The position numbers and the translations under genes are program-made. This document shows, in pieces, positions 43,649 through 54,570 of a DNA stretch of 64,000 nucleotides (position 1 is its first letter; each line of letters begins with the position of its first letter). Location: contig JAKUDP010000008.1 of NCBI GenBank assembly GCA_022570795.1, forward strand, positions 992,001 through 1,056,000, read 5' to 3'. The notes beneath the pieces were generated by a model. That model was not told the origin of the DNA, searched no databases, and saw nothing but the letters and a program-made list of their open reading frames with translations. This stretch comes from Sphaerulina vaccinii. Lineage: Eukaryota; Ascomycota; Dothideomycetes; Mycosphaerellales; Mycosphaerellaceae.

Positions 43649-46600
43649 CTACAACTCATCCCTCTTGTGCTTCTTCGCCTCACGTTCAGCATCCTCCCTC
43701 TGTAATCTCTCCTGCATACTCTCTTCACCAAGAGCCCCATCATGCAGGTCGCCTTCCCCACCGCTGCCTTTCAGACTCTGTTTGTGCTTGGAGACTACCT
43801 TGGCAATCTCATCATCATACTCAACCCACTCCGGAACCTGTCTCCTAGCTCTCTCCAATTTCGGCTCTTTCGTCTGAGGATTATTGCAAAGATCAATAGT
43901 CTTCGCCTCCTTGAGACTCTCATTAGAACACCAAGTCTCGCACCACAACCATTCTTGCGGTAGACTATGTATAGGCAAGAGTTGTTGCATATGGTTCGGC
44001 AAGTCCTGATCCAAGTTCGATAAAGAGTTAGGATCGGCGGAAAGTTGGTGGTAGTTTTGACGAAGTCTGTCTCCGGCGGCCATCTGGCGGAATTTCTTCA
44101 GGTCGACGACATACAGCGCAGAGATGTGGTAAGGCAAGCCGCGTAAGTGAGTCTTCCAGTAGCCTTGTTTCCAGAATCTGAAACCTTCCATTTCTGTACG
44201 AGAGTCGCACATTGGTGTGAAACCATAAGGAGCGCCCTGCAAGTCATGTTGGACGAGTTCATACATATCCGTTCGGACGATTTGGTCTGCGTCGACGAAG
44301 ATGACTTTATCCAGATCCAATGGGAACAGAACGTCCAGGAATAGGATCTTGTAGCCCCAGATTTCTCGCTGCTTCTCTTTCTGTCCGCGAAGCCAGTGAG
44401 GCCATTTGTATGTGACCATTTCGTACTCGAAACCATATGTCTCTGCTAGGATTGGGAGGAAGTCTTTGAAGGATGGAGAGAGAAATTGTTCGATGAACCA
44501 GAACTTGACTGTGTGAGAAGTATGTTTCATAACAGAGACCATCATGATATTGAGCATGCGCTCGTATAAGTGGCCGGAGGCGACGGAGAAGATGTTGATG
44601 TCTGCGTGCTTCTTTGTAGTTGCGAGTGCGTCTGGAGTCGACTTCGAGAAGGCTTTGGCGGCTTTACCTAGGAACTTCTGTGCTCCATTGCCTAGACCGA
44701 CTTGTGCTAGGAGATCTCCAGCGCCGTCTGCGAGGGATTCTAGTGTGGACTTGGACGGTTCCAGAACATCTTCCTCTTCCATTCCCTTGTTGCGCGAGAT
44801 CTGAGGGAACAGCGTCACACCCTTGAAGCTCATCAGCGCAATCTCAGTGCTGCTCTCTGTTGGGTTCTCTTGGTATCCAGTTGCTCCAGTACTGTCAATG
44901 TGAAAGATCTCTTCACTGCGACCTTTCTGCATGCCCAGATTGTAGATACCTGGATTCGCCTTGAACTGGAAGTAGCCAAGATTGGCCATGATGATCGTGT
45001 CTGCAAAGTGAGGATCTGCATCTGTTGACAAGACCAGTTGTGCACCTCTAGGAGGTGGTCCAACAGTGACGTCTTTGGTGTGTCCTTCAATCAGGATATG
45101 CTCCAGCTCATATATGGCATCGATATCACTCTTGACAGCGCTGAGCTTGATGTTGTCCAAGTCGTGGACTGTGATCTCTGGCGCCACGAGCCAAGCAGGT
45201 GGCAAGTCCATGCCCATGTTGAGGAGAGCGTCTGCGGGGAGGCCACGGAACTGCGCGCCAGTAGCTGCCAAAGAGCCATCAGCTTCGAAAGCTGGCTTCG
45301 AGCTCAGCACGTGTCGGTAGAAACGCTTGATCGGAATCTCCTCAAGGCGATCTCGAGGATTCAGGAACAGTCGGACATAAACGCCATCGAATTCTGACAG
45401 CACTTTGATGATTGGCAGCCACTTCTGCGCACTCTCGGAAGCAGGATCAACAGCGGCATTGACCTGTATCGTTGCAGTCTTAAGGTCGCCAATGTGTATC
45501 GCAGTATGGCTGGAGTTGAACTTGTTGAACACATCGGTGCGAACTGTCGGTGCTGCTTCGAAGATACCCTCAGGTACATCAGAGACCAGCGAGAGCGCGA
45601 TCAAGTTGGAGATGAGTGCGAAAGAGAGTGGTGTCGATGCCTTCTCTTGGAGTCCAAGACCTTCAATTGCCAGTGCGGCAGGGAGCGAGCGTCTCTTACG
45701 TTCGAAGGCCAGCAGAGTCTCGATGTCAGAGATTTCGAGAGACACATCATCGGCTATTGGCCCAACGACTCTGCCGTTCGCGATCAGAGCCTTCTTTCCA
45801 GACGTGACGCCAGTGGCTGTAACGAGATCCCTGAAAGGTGCCCAGAACTTGCGCACTTTCTCATCGACATCTGGCGTGCTGTCTCTTGATATCGTCTCAT
45901 ACAGACTGTCGTATACCTTTCTTCTACCTTCCAGAGCTTGACTTTCGCCAGGCACTTCCTCTGCACGATTGTTGTCATACATCAGCAGAAGTGTCCTCAT
46001 GAAGGTCTCGCCCCCCGTGTTCTCAAAGTCAGATCCCACTCTCTTACTGCTGTCACCTTCAACATGCAGGATGGCCACTTCGACATTGTCGTGGTCGCGT
46101 TGGTATAGTAGCGCTTCCATGAGCTGCTCGAAGCCTTGCTTGCTATCCAGATCGGCTACCACTGTCAGGTGGACCAGTTCGCGCTCAATAGTCTGAGGGT
46201 CGTGGGGGAGGCTCGGTAAATCAGACAGTTCAGGATGCTCGCCGAGATTGATGTATCGCAGAGTCTTCTCATCCTCAGGCACTACAAGAGGATTGCGTCT
46301 GAAGCTTGCCTTGCTCAGGAAGACTTCTGGCAGGTAGTCCTCATCACCAAGCTCACCTTCATAGACAGCCTGCTGGACTAGTCGCAAGTCCATTGTGACT
46401 TGCTGGCTCATGCTCTGCAACCAGTCTTCGGTCTTTGCAATCGGCGCACCATTGATGAGGACCGGAGGTACAGGGTCTGTGCTTGCAAGTCTACTGAGAT
46501 AGTCCTTGGTTCTTGACACGCGCTCGAAGAGAGCTTCCTCGACCATAAGATCGTTGAAGTCAATGTCCTTCTTATTTGGTCGCAGCGTCCCAGCAGCTTT

Positions 46601-48244
46601 GACTGATTGGAAGATCTTGTCGTTCGGCTTGCCAAACTTACGGCCTGCACTTTCGATAGACTCCTCCAAAAAGTTCAGCGCAGCGCCAAGGCCATAGTTG
46701 TCAATGAGGTAGTACACGACTGCCGCTTGCTCACCACTAGTCTCGCTTCGGACCCAAGGAGCCAGGCCAAAGCGTATAGGCACTTTGCGCTGGACAAAGC
46801 TTCGTAGCTGCTCAACCACGAGAAGCACATCATTGTACTCTGCGAAATCGATCGGCACAACCAAGTTGTGTATGTCCTTCTTCACAGAAGGCAGCTGTCC
46901 AGGGAACGTCCGTTGTAGCAGCGCATTCGCTGTCTCCGGCCAGTCGAGATATCGCTTGTCCTTCTCGATGTCGTTCATCCAGATAATCACATCTCCTCCC
47001 TCTGCATCGTCTCGCCAGTCGTATCGTGGTGATTCTTGCTGGACTTGCGACTCTGTGATTGCCTCATGTGAGAGCAGCGTGATAGCCTCAGAAGCAGTGA
47101 GTCCAATCTCCTGCACACTCTTGATCATCTTCCTCTCCCTCCTGAGGTGCTCGAGAAGTGCATAGGCTTCGATATCTCTCGGCATGATTTGTACTCCATT
47201 GACCCACATGACGTTGTACCCAGGCGGTAGAAGAACATCTCTGTTCTTCTCATGTTCATCGACGAATTCCTTGGATACGTTCGTGCTCGCGATACTAGTC
47301 GAGTGCTTCGGGAAGTCCTGGGACAGCTTCAACAACGTCTCGAAGGGGTTGTCACTCGCCATAACGAAGCTCGCAGCTCTCACTCCCAATCTCCTCAGCT
47401 CAGACTGTGATAGAGGCCTCAGATCCGACACCTCCTCTTCGCTCAGCGTCGTCTCCGCTACCTTCGCCTCCACTTCGCCATCCTTGTCTCGGTCATCGAT
47501 AACGATATAATCCGTCCTCTTCAATGCCAGCTCCACTCCATATCCACTAACAGTCAAAGGCTTACTCTCCACGCCTTCGAAGGCTCTATATCGCACTCGA
47601 TAACTTGTCTTGCCTTCTCTTGCAGTCTTACTCAATGTCTTGTGGAACTTCCTGAAGCTCTCACTTAGCAGATCGGCATATAACACGCTTGCCTTCTCAC
47701 TCGATGCATCACCTAATACCCGATCAAATGGCAACGACTTGATTTCATCTCCAGGTTGTCCTAGACTCTCCGCACTATCTTTCTCCAAGTCTGGTGAACA
47801 GTACTTCTGTCCACTGAAGGGCACGTAGACCCATGTATCGCATCCAGCATATCCTTCCCTTTCCTTCGCTATCGTGGGTACCACGGAAGTGTTGTAGTAT
47901 TGATAATGTGCTTCTATCCGTGGAGCAGCGGAATGAATCGCAAGGGCATAGTCAAAGGACGAGAGATCCTCTTTGCCCACGTGTCCTTCTGAGGCGAGAA
48001 GAGAGCGGAACTGTGTATACAGTTGTTGGTCGGTCGTGGAGGAGTCGAAGTAGCCAGACGCGATGGTATCGAGCAGAGGGAAGTAGGATGTTGCGTTCTC
48101 TTCTGCTGCTGTCTCGAGGAGTTCGACCAGAAACGGAGGGGATCCAAAGGCCGAGCGGACTGCTACGTTGACTGAGGGGACGGCATTGGCAGAAGCGAGC
48201 AGACTGGCCAGAGCTGCTGCTTTCCAAGTGTTGTGTTTAGCCAT
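43649..48244 (-). CDS. UDP-glucose:glycoprotein glucosyltransferase (UGGT)
   Basis: Single exon, 1531 aa. The signal peptide is MAKHNTWKAAALASLLASAN; the protein ends in KHKRDEL, an ER-retrieval signal. The first 1150 residues or so match the thioredoxin-like folding-sensor region of UGGT (SAFGSPPFLVELLETAAEEN, VLYADLLSESFRKFH). The GT24 catalytic domain runs from about residue 1213 to 1480: NIFSVASGHLYERMLNIMMV, VKFWFIEQFLSPSFKD, FVDADQIVRTD with the DxD, and NLDQDLPNHMQ. UGGT re-glucosylates N-glycans of misfolded proteins so that calnexin binds them again. Length and termini are complete. It pairs functionally with the Emp47-like lectin at 58813. Confidence 0.96.
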   Translation of the reverse strand: MAKHNTWKAAALASLLASANAVPSVNVAVRSAFGSPPFLVELLETAAEENATSYFPLLDTIASGYFDSSTTDQQLYTQFRSLLASEGHVGKEDLSSFDYALAIHSAAPRIEAHYQYYNTSVVPTIAKEREGYAGCDTWVYVPFSGQKYCSPDLEKDSAESLGQPGDEIKSLPFDRVLGDASSEKASVLYADLLSESFRKFHKTLSKTAREGKTSYRVRYRAFEGVESKPLTVSGYGVELALKRTDYIVIDDRDKDGEVEAKVAETTLSEEEVSDLRPLSQSELRRLGVRAASFVMASDNPFETLLKLSQDFPKHSTSIASTNVSKEFVDEHEKNRDVLLPPGYNVMWVNGVQIMPRDIEAYALLEHLRRERKMIKSVQEIGLTASEAITLLSHEAITESQVQQESPRYDWRDDAEGGDVIIWMNDIEKDKRYLDWPETANALLQRTFPGQLPSVKKDIHNLVVPIDFAEYNDVLLVVEQLRSFVQRKVPIRFGLAPWVRSETSGEQAAVVYYLIDNYGLGAALNFLEESIESAGRKFGKPNDKIFQSVKAAGTLRPNKKDIDFNDLMVEEALFERVSRTKDYLSRLASTDPVPPVLINGAPIAKTEDWLQSMSQQVTMDLRLVQQAVYEGELGDEDYLPEVFLSKASFRRNPLVVPEDEKTLRYINLGEHPELSDLPSLPHDPQTIERELVHLTVVADLDSKQGFEQLMEALLYQRDHDNVEVAILHVEGDSSKRVGSDFENTGGETFMRTLLLMYDNNRAEEVPGESQALEGRRKVYDSLYETISRDSTPDVDEKVRKFWAPFRDLVTATGVTSGKKALIANGRVVGPIADDVSLEISDIETLLAFERKRRSLPAALAIEGLGLQEKASTPLSFALISNLIALSLVSDVPEGIFEAAPTVRTDVFNKFNSSHTAIHIGDLKTATIQVNAAVDPASESAQKWLPIIKVLSEFDGVYVRLFLNPRDRLEEIPIKRFYRHVLSSKPAFEADGSLAATGAQFRGLPADALLNMGMDLPPAWLVAPEITVHDLDNIKLSAVKSDIDAIYELEHILIEGHTKDVTVGPPPRGAQLVLSTDADPHFADTIIMANLGYFQFKANPGIYNLGMQKGRSEEIFHIDSTGATGYQENPTESSTEIALMSFKGVTLFPQISRNKGMEEEDVLEPSKSTLESLADGAGDLLAQVGLGNGAQKFLGKAAKAFSKSTPDALATTKKHADINIFSVASGHLYERMLNIMMVSVMKHTSHTVKFWFIEQFLSPSFKDFLPILAETYGFEYEMVTYKWPHWLRGQKEKQREIWGYKILFLDVLFPLDLDKVIFVDADQIVRTDMYELVQHDLQGAPYGFTPMCDSRTEMEGFRFWKQGYWKTHLRGLPYHISALYVVDLKKFRQMAAGDRLRQNYHQLSADPNSLSNLDQDLPNHMQQLLPIHSLPQEWLWCETWCSNESLKEAKTIDLCNNPQTKEPKLERARRQVPEWVEYDDEIAKVVSKHKQSLKGSGGEGDLHDGALGEESMQERLQREDAEREAKKHKRDEL

Positions 48245-49000
48245 CGTGGCTTTTCTCTGTCCAGAGAGGCTCTTATGAACACATTGGGAAGGGAGAGTCG
48301 TTCGTGTGGTTTATGATACGGGCTTCGAAGCTCAGCTGGCGATAAATTGAAGGAAGCTACGTGTCGTCCAACACGCGCCTGACAGAACAGTGTATACTCG
48401 AGTAGCACACTTGTAATTCGGCCAGTACGCTCAGAGTACGTTGATAAGCTGATACAGAGCGCGATTGAAGTGACTGTACATTGCAATGGCTCGAATACAA
48501 GGTTGATGTGTCGAGAGAAGGCGACTTCTCCATTGGGCTAAGCGGGGATCGGATCCTGGACATGTGAAAGTGAACCAACTTGACTTCCTTCCTTCCACGA
48601 CATCAAACATCAATCTTCTCAGACGTCAGTCCCGCAACGATTTCTTCTCAGACGGAAGATATAACTTATCGTACGCGTGTCTTCACGGCGGCGCGATGCT
48701 TCAGATACTCGACATCACGCGCAAGAGAAGAATACCACCCGTCGGATCAGATGAGAGTTCAATGACGTGAACGTGCCCGCGCTGTATGAACAATGGCTGC
48801 AGCACTTCGCAGGACCGACCACTGGCAAAGATCGCCTACGATCAACAACCCGATGGCTCATTGTCGGTACCGGCCAAGTATGTACAGCGAAATACCGGTG
48901 GTATAGTAGCGCGCATCCTTCAGGAGGAACAGGCATAAAGTCAAGTGATTGCTTGTTCATCCTTTGCTAATGCCTCACTACGAACGCGTCAAGGGCGACT
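48245..49000. other. divergent promoter region, UGGT / membrane protein
   Basis: 756 bp between divergent genes. Short open frames only. No confident motif. The region near 48540-48780 has several overlapping short frames without features. Confidence 0.45.
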
Positions 49001-49844
49001 ATGGCGACAGGAACAAGCGCTACCTATACTTCCGCAACAGGAATGACTACTACCAATACCATTGAGCAGTTCATACCTGGCCCCTTGACGACGGTCTTTA
49101 CGCCACCAGCTTCGTGTTTCGCTCCAACGTACACTTTGAGCCCATTAGGCAACGACAGCACCGGTGGCAGCTTCATATATCGCGGACACTCTACAGAATG
49201 TTATCCGGCCATCTCGAATACTACCAAAGCTACGACACAATCTAATTTCGTGTATGAGACGCTCGTGGCATCGTATACTTTCTCGCCAGGAATCTGCCCA
49301 GAGAGCTACACCACTGCTGCTGGGAGTGAACAAAATGGAATCACCATCGCAACGTGCTGTCCAAGGTAAGTAAACAAACACTGATCTCAAGTCTTCGAAT
49401 CATTACTCACAAGTTCACAGTTCTTTCTCCTATGGGACTTCGAGTGGGGTCAGCTACTGTTACCAGAATCTTGCTGCTAGTACTACTGCGGGTCCCTCTG
49501 TTACGTCGACAATCAAAGCGCCAAGCCCGATCGTCCTTGTTGGAATTGGTAGAGCAGGATCTACTACGGTCACTACCACATCCACTTTCACGAACTTCAT
49601 GCAAGCTCGGCAATCTGCCATAACAGTCGCCTACGCATCCAGCGATCTATCGTTGTTCCAGACCAGTACCCCGAGCCAGACCTCATCGGCGACAGCAACG
49701 CCTTCATCAACTCCCAACCATGGACTCGGCGGAGCCGCAGCAGCGGGCATTGGTGTTGATATAGGCATAGCCGTATGCGCAGTGCTCATAATAGGACTGG
49801 AAATGTTGCGTCGGCGGCGGAAGCGCTTCGAATATCCAATCTAG
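49001..49844 (+). CDS. single-pass membrane protein, Ser/Thr-rich ectodomain
   Basis: Two exons (49001-49365 and 49421-49844) join in phase to 262 aa. The first 130 residues hold six cysteines (ASCFAPTYTL, TECYPA, GICPESY, ATCCP, SYCYQN) in a Thr/Ser-rich context and start without a clear signal peptide, as in many fungal proteins of this layout. A Ser/Thr/Pro stalk leads to one membrane segment (GLGGAAAAGIGVDIGIAVCA, VLIIGLEML) and a basic stop-transfer RRRRKRFE. The frame ends at once with YPI and a stop. Immediately downstream, 49852-50073, a +1 frame encodes an acidic tail (KAELPGKSKEIPELES, STPRVELESEWRGWEAPT) like the cytosolic tails of related proteins. So the gene may be frameshifted or have an unrecognised intron. 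It is a possible surface sensor or adhesin. Confidence 0.6.
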
Positions 49845-49851
49845 TCTAGGC

Positions 49852-50073
49852 GTGGATGAGGCCTTGGGCAAAGCTGAACTACCTGGAAAGAGCAAGGAAA
49901 TACCGGAGCTAGAAAGCGACAAGACTGCTATCCAGGAATTGAATCATGATGCCTTGATCAAGCCTGAACTGGACCACAGCACGCCAAGAGTAGAGCTTGA
50001 GAGCGAATGGCGCGGTTGGGAGGCTCCTACGACTACTGCCACGAGCGAAATGGAGAGCACGGCGAAGCAATGA
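49852..50073 (+). other. out-of-frame tail of the preceding membrane protein
   Basis: An open frame of 73 codons without its own ATG. The sequence is acidic and contains KAELPGKSKEIPELESDK and a final Trp/Pro segment (SEWRGWEAPT), typical of the cytosolic ends of fungal single-pass membrane proteins. It is shifted by one base from the membrane-spanning frame. A weak splice, gttgcg...caatctag, would join the frames but would remove the basic RRRRKR stop-transfer sequence, so a single-base frameshift is as likely. Confidence 0.4.
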
Positions 50074-50385
50074 TGGACAACATCTGATCACAAACCTGCT
50101 AGGGCTGAGGGAAATGGTCGTTGCCGCCTCTCCAGCTTTGAACGTCGACTACGCTGCTCGGATCGGAGCTAAGTCGCTCAGATTCTTTCCGCGTGACAGT
50201 GGAGAGTGATCAGAAGCGTCAATTCACACCTGAAGTATCTCAGTATCTCTGATGCTGGGTGTGAGCAACGACCATTTTCTTTGAGCCTTGCTGGCAAGGT
50301 ATCGGCAATCGGCTTACTCGGCCTTGGCGAGGCCTTTTTCCTCAGATTCGGGACTTTACTCGAAGCACGCATTTCAACGAGAAGT

Positions 50386-51330
50386 ATGGCCGAGTTAAGT
50401 GAGCCACTCTCGGCCCTCACAATTAGTGATCGTCTCCGCAAGGCTGTCGAGACCTTTGAGACCCGGCAACAATGGTCCAATCGACAATGGCTGGTAGCAC
50501 GTATCGAGACCTTTGAAGCTGAAGCCGGAAAAGACGCTGCTGTATCACAGAGAGTCCTAGACGACCTCGCCAAAACTTTCGAGTTCGGTTCATGGGCTCA
50601 AATGGCTGGCGAACTTCAGCTCAACACGCCGCGGGATCTGCTAACGATGGACCGGGACATTGGCCAGGCTTGTTGTGGCACTAGCTCGCCTGTAGACGCC
50701 ATAGAGCGCGAGAACTTCCTACAACGCCTGACGACTGGTATCAATCAGGTCTACGACCCTGCCGCATCTGACTATCGTCTAATGCCTCTTCCAGAAGACT
50801 ATGGCCTATTGCTTAGCATCACGGATGGGCTTCGGGACAATGATCTTCGCGGCTCTGGTGTCTGTGGCGTCGATGGAGTCCGAGCTGCAGACATATCAAG
50901 CATGGCCCCAGACGAGACCGAGAAGCTCCCACTAGGAGATGATGGCTGGCGGACTGGTTGGGAACTGAGTACTGGCTTTCTGTTGGGGCGCGGTGCGCCA
51001 CCTTACAAGCACTGGCTGGTGTACTACTACTGCTCGAGAAGTGAAACGACCGCGAGAGGTCCCAAACGCGGCAAGGATGAAGTGAAAGACAGTGAACGTG
51101 AATGGAAATGGAGACTTTTCTACAAAGAGCCAGAGAGGTTTCGCCACTCCTTTATGCATCCTATGGTCTTCGACGGACTAGTCGAATGGCTCCACTTCTA
51201 CCAGGACTGGTGGACCAGAGAGATCAAGGACTATCCCGAGTGGACAAACAAGATGAAAAAGGAGGTGGATCTGCTCTACCCAGACAACCCAGAACAACAG
51301 GGAGAGCCTGGAGATGAACCCTCGATCTGA
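50386..51330 (+). CDS. hypothetical protein, paralogue of the convergent neighbour
   Basis: The frame is open from 50206, but the first ATG is at 50386, giving 314 aa. An N-terminal helical part (SDRLRKAVETFETRQQWSN) is followed by an alpha/beta region with LTTGINQVYD, LPEDYGLLLSITDGL and GWRTGWELSTGFLLG, then WKWRLFYKEP and FDGLVEWLHFYQDWW. The LPEDY...LLSITDG element recalls the start of SUKH (Smi1/Knr4) folds, but this is only a resemblance by eye. The neighbour at 51354-52186 on the opposite strand shares the same order of motifs, so the two arose by inverted duplication. Function unknown. Confidence 0.6.
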   Translation: MAELSEPLSALTISDRLRKAVETFETRQQWSNRQWLVARIETFEAEAGKDAAVSQRVLDDLAKTFEFGSWAQMAGELQLNTPRDLLTMDRDIGQACCGTSSPVDAIERENFLQRLTTGINQVYDPAASDYRLMPLPEDYGLLLSITDGLRDNDLRGSGVCGVDGVRAADISSMAPDETEKLPLGDDGWRTGWELSTGFLLGRGAPPYKHWLVYYYCSRSETTARGPKRGKDEVKDSEREWKWRLFYKEPERFRHSFMHPMVFDGLVEWLHFYQDWWTREIKDYPEWTNKMKKEVDLLYPDNPEQQGEPGDEPSI

Positions 51331-51353
51331 GATCTGGACAGTATATGCGCGGC

Positions 51354-52186
51354 TCATTCATCATCTGTATCAGACTCATGTGCCTGTTCTGAGCCTGCTT
51401 CACTTCCATCTTCTGGAGGCCCCAAACGAGCACTTTGCCATCCGTCTGGTAGACGATCGAGCCAGCTCGCCTTGAAGTCCAACCACTCTGCAATGCTCGA
51501 GAACCAACGCCCATCGAAGTCCCGAGAATCATAGGCATATACTCGCCACCGCAGCTCCTGCTCTTGGGAGGATCCACCCTCCTTCCTCGAAAATAGCATT
51601 TGCGTTGCACTCAAATTACCTATTCCCGCCTGCCACCCGCCAAGCACTGTCCATCCGTCAGCTCGCCATTGACTCTGGTCTGGTAACATGTCGCTGAGAT
51701 GATGCCTTGCTGGTAGACCTCCACACGTTCCATCAATACCAGCATCGTCATTCTGTGCAAAGTCCATGTCTGATATGGCGTCCGTCATTGCGAGCAGACG
51801 CCTATAATCATAGGTATCGTCAAGTTCTGGCCAGGTGCAGCCTGGTTGATGGCGGTCGTTAGGTTGTCCAGAAAGGTTTCAACCGCACTGGTTGAAGCAG
51901 GTGGAATGGTCCCATCATGATCTAGGCCGAGATCCACATAATCTCTTTCGTCCGGCGCCACCAAGATCTGCGATGGCGAAGAAATGTGCGAAGCGTGGCC
52001 ACTTCGAGGCCATTTGCTGAGGTGAAAGTATGGCGCCAGTAGGTCGAGTCGTTGCCGCTCAGTCAATGCAGGATCTTGCTCCAGGGCAGAAATCTTTGCG
52101 GAGAAGAATGATCGATTTGACTCGACTATTCGTGTTTTGTATGCTGTAAGCGCAGCTTCTATCGACGCCGATGATGCATTCGGCAT
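51354..52186 (-). pseudogene. paralogue of 50386-51330 with broken reading frame
   Basis: The first part (52186-51785) encodes AVETFLDNLTTAINQ, matching RLTTGINQ of the convergent paralogue. The second part (upstream of 51788 to 51354) encodes YDYRRLLAMTDAISDMD, ADGWTVLGGWQAG, LRWRVYAYDSRDFDGRWF and SIAEWLDFKASW, matching the same motifs downstream. The parts are in different frames; the switch falls at about 51790-51860. No normal intron joins them. A splice from gtgcgg to caaccag would restore the frame but delete the conserved LTTAINQ segment. A one-base indel is the simplest reading. The gene may be a recent pseudogene, or the base may be an assembly error. Confidence 0.55.
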
Positions 52187-52496
52187 GGCTGAAGCGAGAG
52201 TTCTCAGCGCGTAGGGAAATATTGTTTGGAGAAACAGATCTGTCGGTATACCTTCAGCAGGTCTTCCGAAGCAAGAAGCGCAGAAGAAAGGGAATGTCCA
52301 TTACTTTCATAAATCTGCGATTTGCGCGGGACAATGCAACTCAGCTTCTGGGACACCATTGGAGCGGTTGGGCAAACCCAAGCTTGCCGTGCAGCCGTCG
52401 CCAAGATTCCGTACACGACCTCAGCTATGCTGCCGCCTGCGGACCATTTGCAGGCCCAGATTAAGAGAAGATCTTGCAATACAGACAGGTTGTGCC

Positions 52497-54352
52497 TCAC
52501 ACGACCTGAACCAAACGACGTTCCCAGCCAGTCAGACATTCCATTGCTAGCTGTCCTGCAACCCTCATCGTACCAACTCGCATGAAGCGGTCAGTATCTA
52601 CTATCTGTCTCAGAACTAGTCCTTTGCAGTATAACCAGCCATCATAATTGCACTTGCTGATGGGCAATACATGCACCCTGGAGCCTGCTAGACTCTTCTC
52701 ATCGTCACATTCATCGGCAGTCCAGTCACCTCCGTGATTCCAGTCTGCCAGTGGTGTAGCATTATCAATCAGCCCGAGTCTTCGTTCATTCACTACCACG
52801 GTGAGGGCCAGATGCCCGTCCAGCACAATGCTCCCGCCAGCTATCTCTCCATATGGACTGCTCACATTTGCGAGCTCTATAAGGGTAGAAACGACCTTGC
52901 ACATACTGATCCATCGTGGATCCTGGTCATCCGCTGGCCAGGTCACTGATCCTTCGAAGGAGCACCATGACCACGAGGGTGCGCGATACTCGGCAGCTCT
53001 CTTACCGGAACCCCATGTGGGAGTCCAGAGAAGCTGGTGGGAAAGCTGAGAATGCCACATGCCTGCGATATATCGATCTTCCAGCGCCTCTGCATAGGCC
53101 TCTGCTAGTCCTGCTAGTGCAATGACTCTATCGCCAGCTTTAGTGAGGGCGCAGGCTGAGTACTTCGTCACAAGTTCTTCCCAGGACGCATGGGTGAAAT
53201 CGACTCGAAATAGGGCATCGCGTCGTGGATCCGTAGAGAACATCGCGTTACCATCGACTAGAGCTTCACAGGCCGCGTCTTCCGTGCACAGATACCAAGT
53301 CTGTTCTATATCCAAGATGATGACTCGTGAGGCTAGTTGCATCTCTTGCACTACCCAGGCACGCGTGAACAGCTTACACTGCTTATCGAGGGAGGCGAGC
53401 GGACGAGGGACAACAGTCAACTGGGCACTTGTCTGGTCATCACTTGGTATCGCAATCGATAGTGGCGATCCGAGTGGTATACCACGGTTGACAAGTGGAG
53501 TCTGCCGTCCACCTGAAGCAGCTGCTAAGGCGATATTGACCTCAGCGCCCCGGTAGACTTGACACATTAGTCCGGCCTGTTCCTGCCAGTCCTTGTGCGA
53601 GTCTTGAATAATGCAGAGTGAGTCGATCCAGACATAGTCAAGCTTGAGACCACTCGCAACCATAATAGCTTCCTGGAAGCCTGACGGCAGGCTTGCCAGT
53701 GTGATCTCGGACTGCCGCTCTTCCCTATTGCATGTGAGCAAGCGTGGCATGGTTTCGTCTCCCCAGCGATGAGAGACGGTGCAGTATCTCACAGACAACC
53801 CCATACTTCTTTGCTCCACCAGGCGTATGCGAGTCGGCACAGAGCTCATATCAATATAGAGCAATCGCGAGGGCCTGTATGACCTTTTGAATCTGTCGCA
53901 CTTCTCGTGATTGGTGGTACACCTCTTGTGCCAGAACGACATGAGGGAGAGTGAGCGTTGCTGCCAGTCCATGCTTGTTGAACTAGGTTCCCAATTGCTA
54001 GGGAGATCTGCATTGCGTTAGCTATGGTGTTATTTTCCGGGAGAAAGCGACTACCATGCGTCACTCGAGTGAAGTATCCCATGACCTCAGTGACTCCAGG
54101 TTGTATTTTGAACATAAATCTCAGGATACCTGTGCCAGGCCCACCGAGACGCATCGAAGCATGCTCGAATCCAGTCTTGGGATTGAGACGATCCTCTCTG
54201 CAGAGCCACGCGCATACATAGCACCCACGTGAAGCAGCGGCCTCTAGCTCAACCCACGATGTATGATGCTCGAACTCAACATCGTATCTCGTGATGCCAT
54301 CGAATGGCTGCCAACACTTCTCACACAACCTTGGCTTGACCTCGCCTGACAT
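52497..54352 (-). CDS. HET-domain (heterokaryon incompatibility) protein
   Basis: Two exons (54352-54055 and 54007-52497). The 47-nt intron has gctaac as branch site, and exon joining gives VTH-DLPSNWEPSS in phase; 602 aa. An upstream in-frame ATG at 54415 would add 21 residues. The N-terminus is Cys-rich (LCEKCWQPFDG, CYVCAWLC). The HET block is complete: TTNHEKC, PSRLLYIDM, YCTVSHRWGD, SLPSGFQEAIMVASGLKLDY, VWIDSLCIIQDSHKDWQEQA, NIALAAASGG, and RAWVVQEMQLASRVI. The C-terminal part has YRAPSWSWCSFEGSV, standard for this group. HET proteins trigger cell death when unlike fungal cells fuse, although most members are untested. Confidence 0.9.
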
Positions 54353-54570
54353 CTGAGTGAATTTAAAAACGGACAAATGAATGTAGGTCGTCAATGAGAC
54401 TGGTGATAACTCCATGCTGAGCTTTCTGGTGGCATGGCGGGCAATGCGCAGCGGACGCTACTGCAGCCTGCCGCCGAACCCTGGCTCCATCAACTGTCGA
54501 CAAGTCTCAGCTTTGCAGTCAACCTTCTGTCACAGTAGAACTTATACCTCCAGGCGTAGCGAAGAGGACA

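Noticed and set aside
51790..51910. Intron gtgcgg...caaccag restoring the frame of the minus-strand paralogue
   Set aside because: It would delete AVETFLDNLTTAINQ, which is conserved in the intact paralogue, so an indel is more likely.
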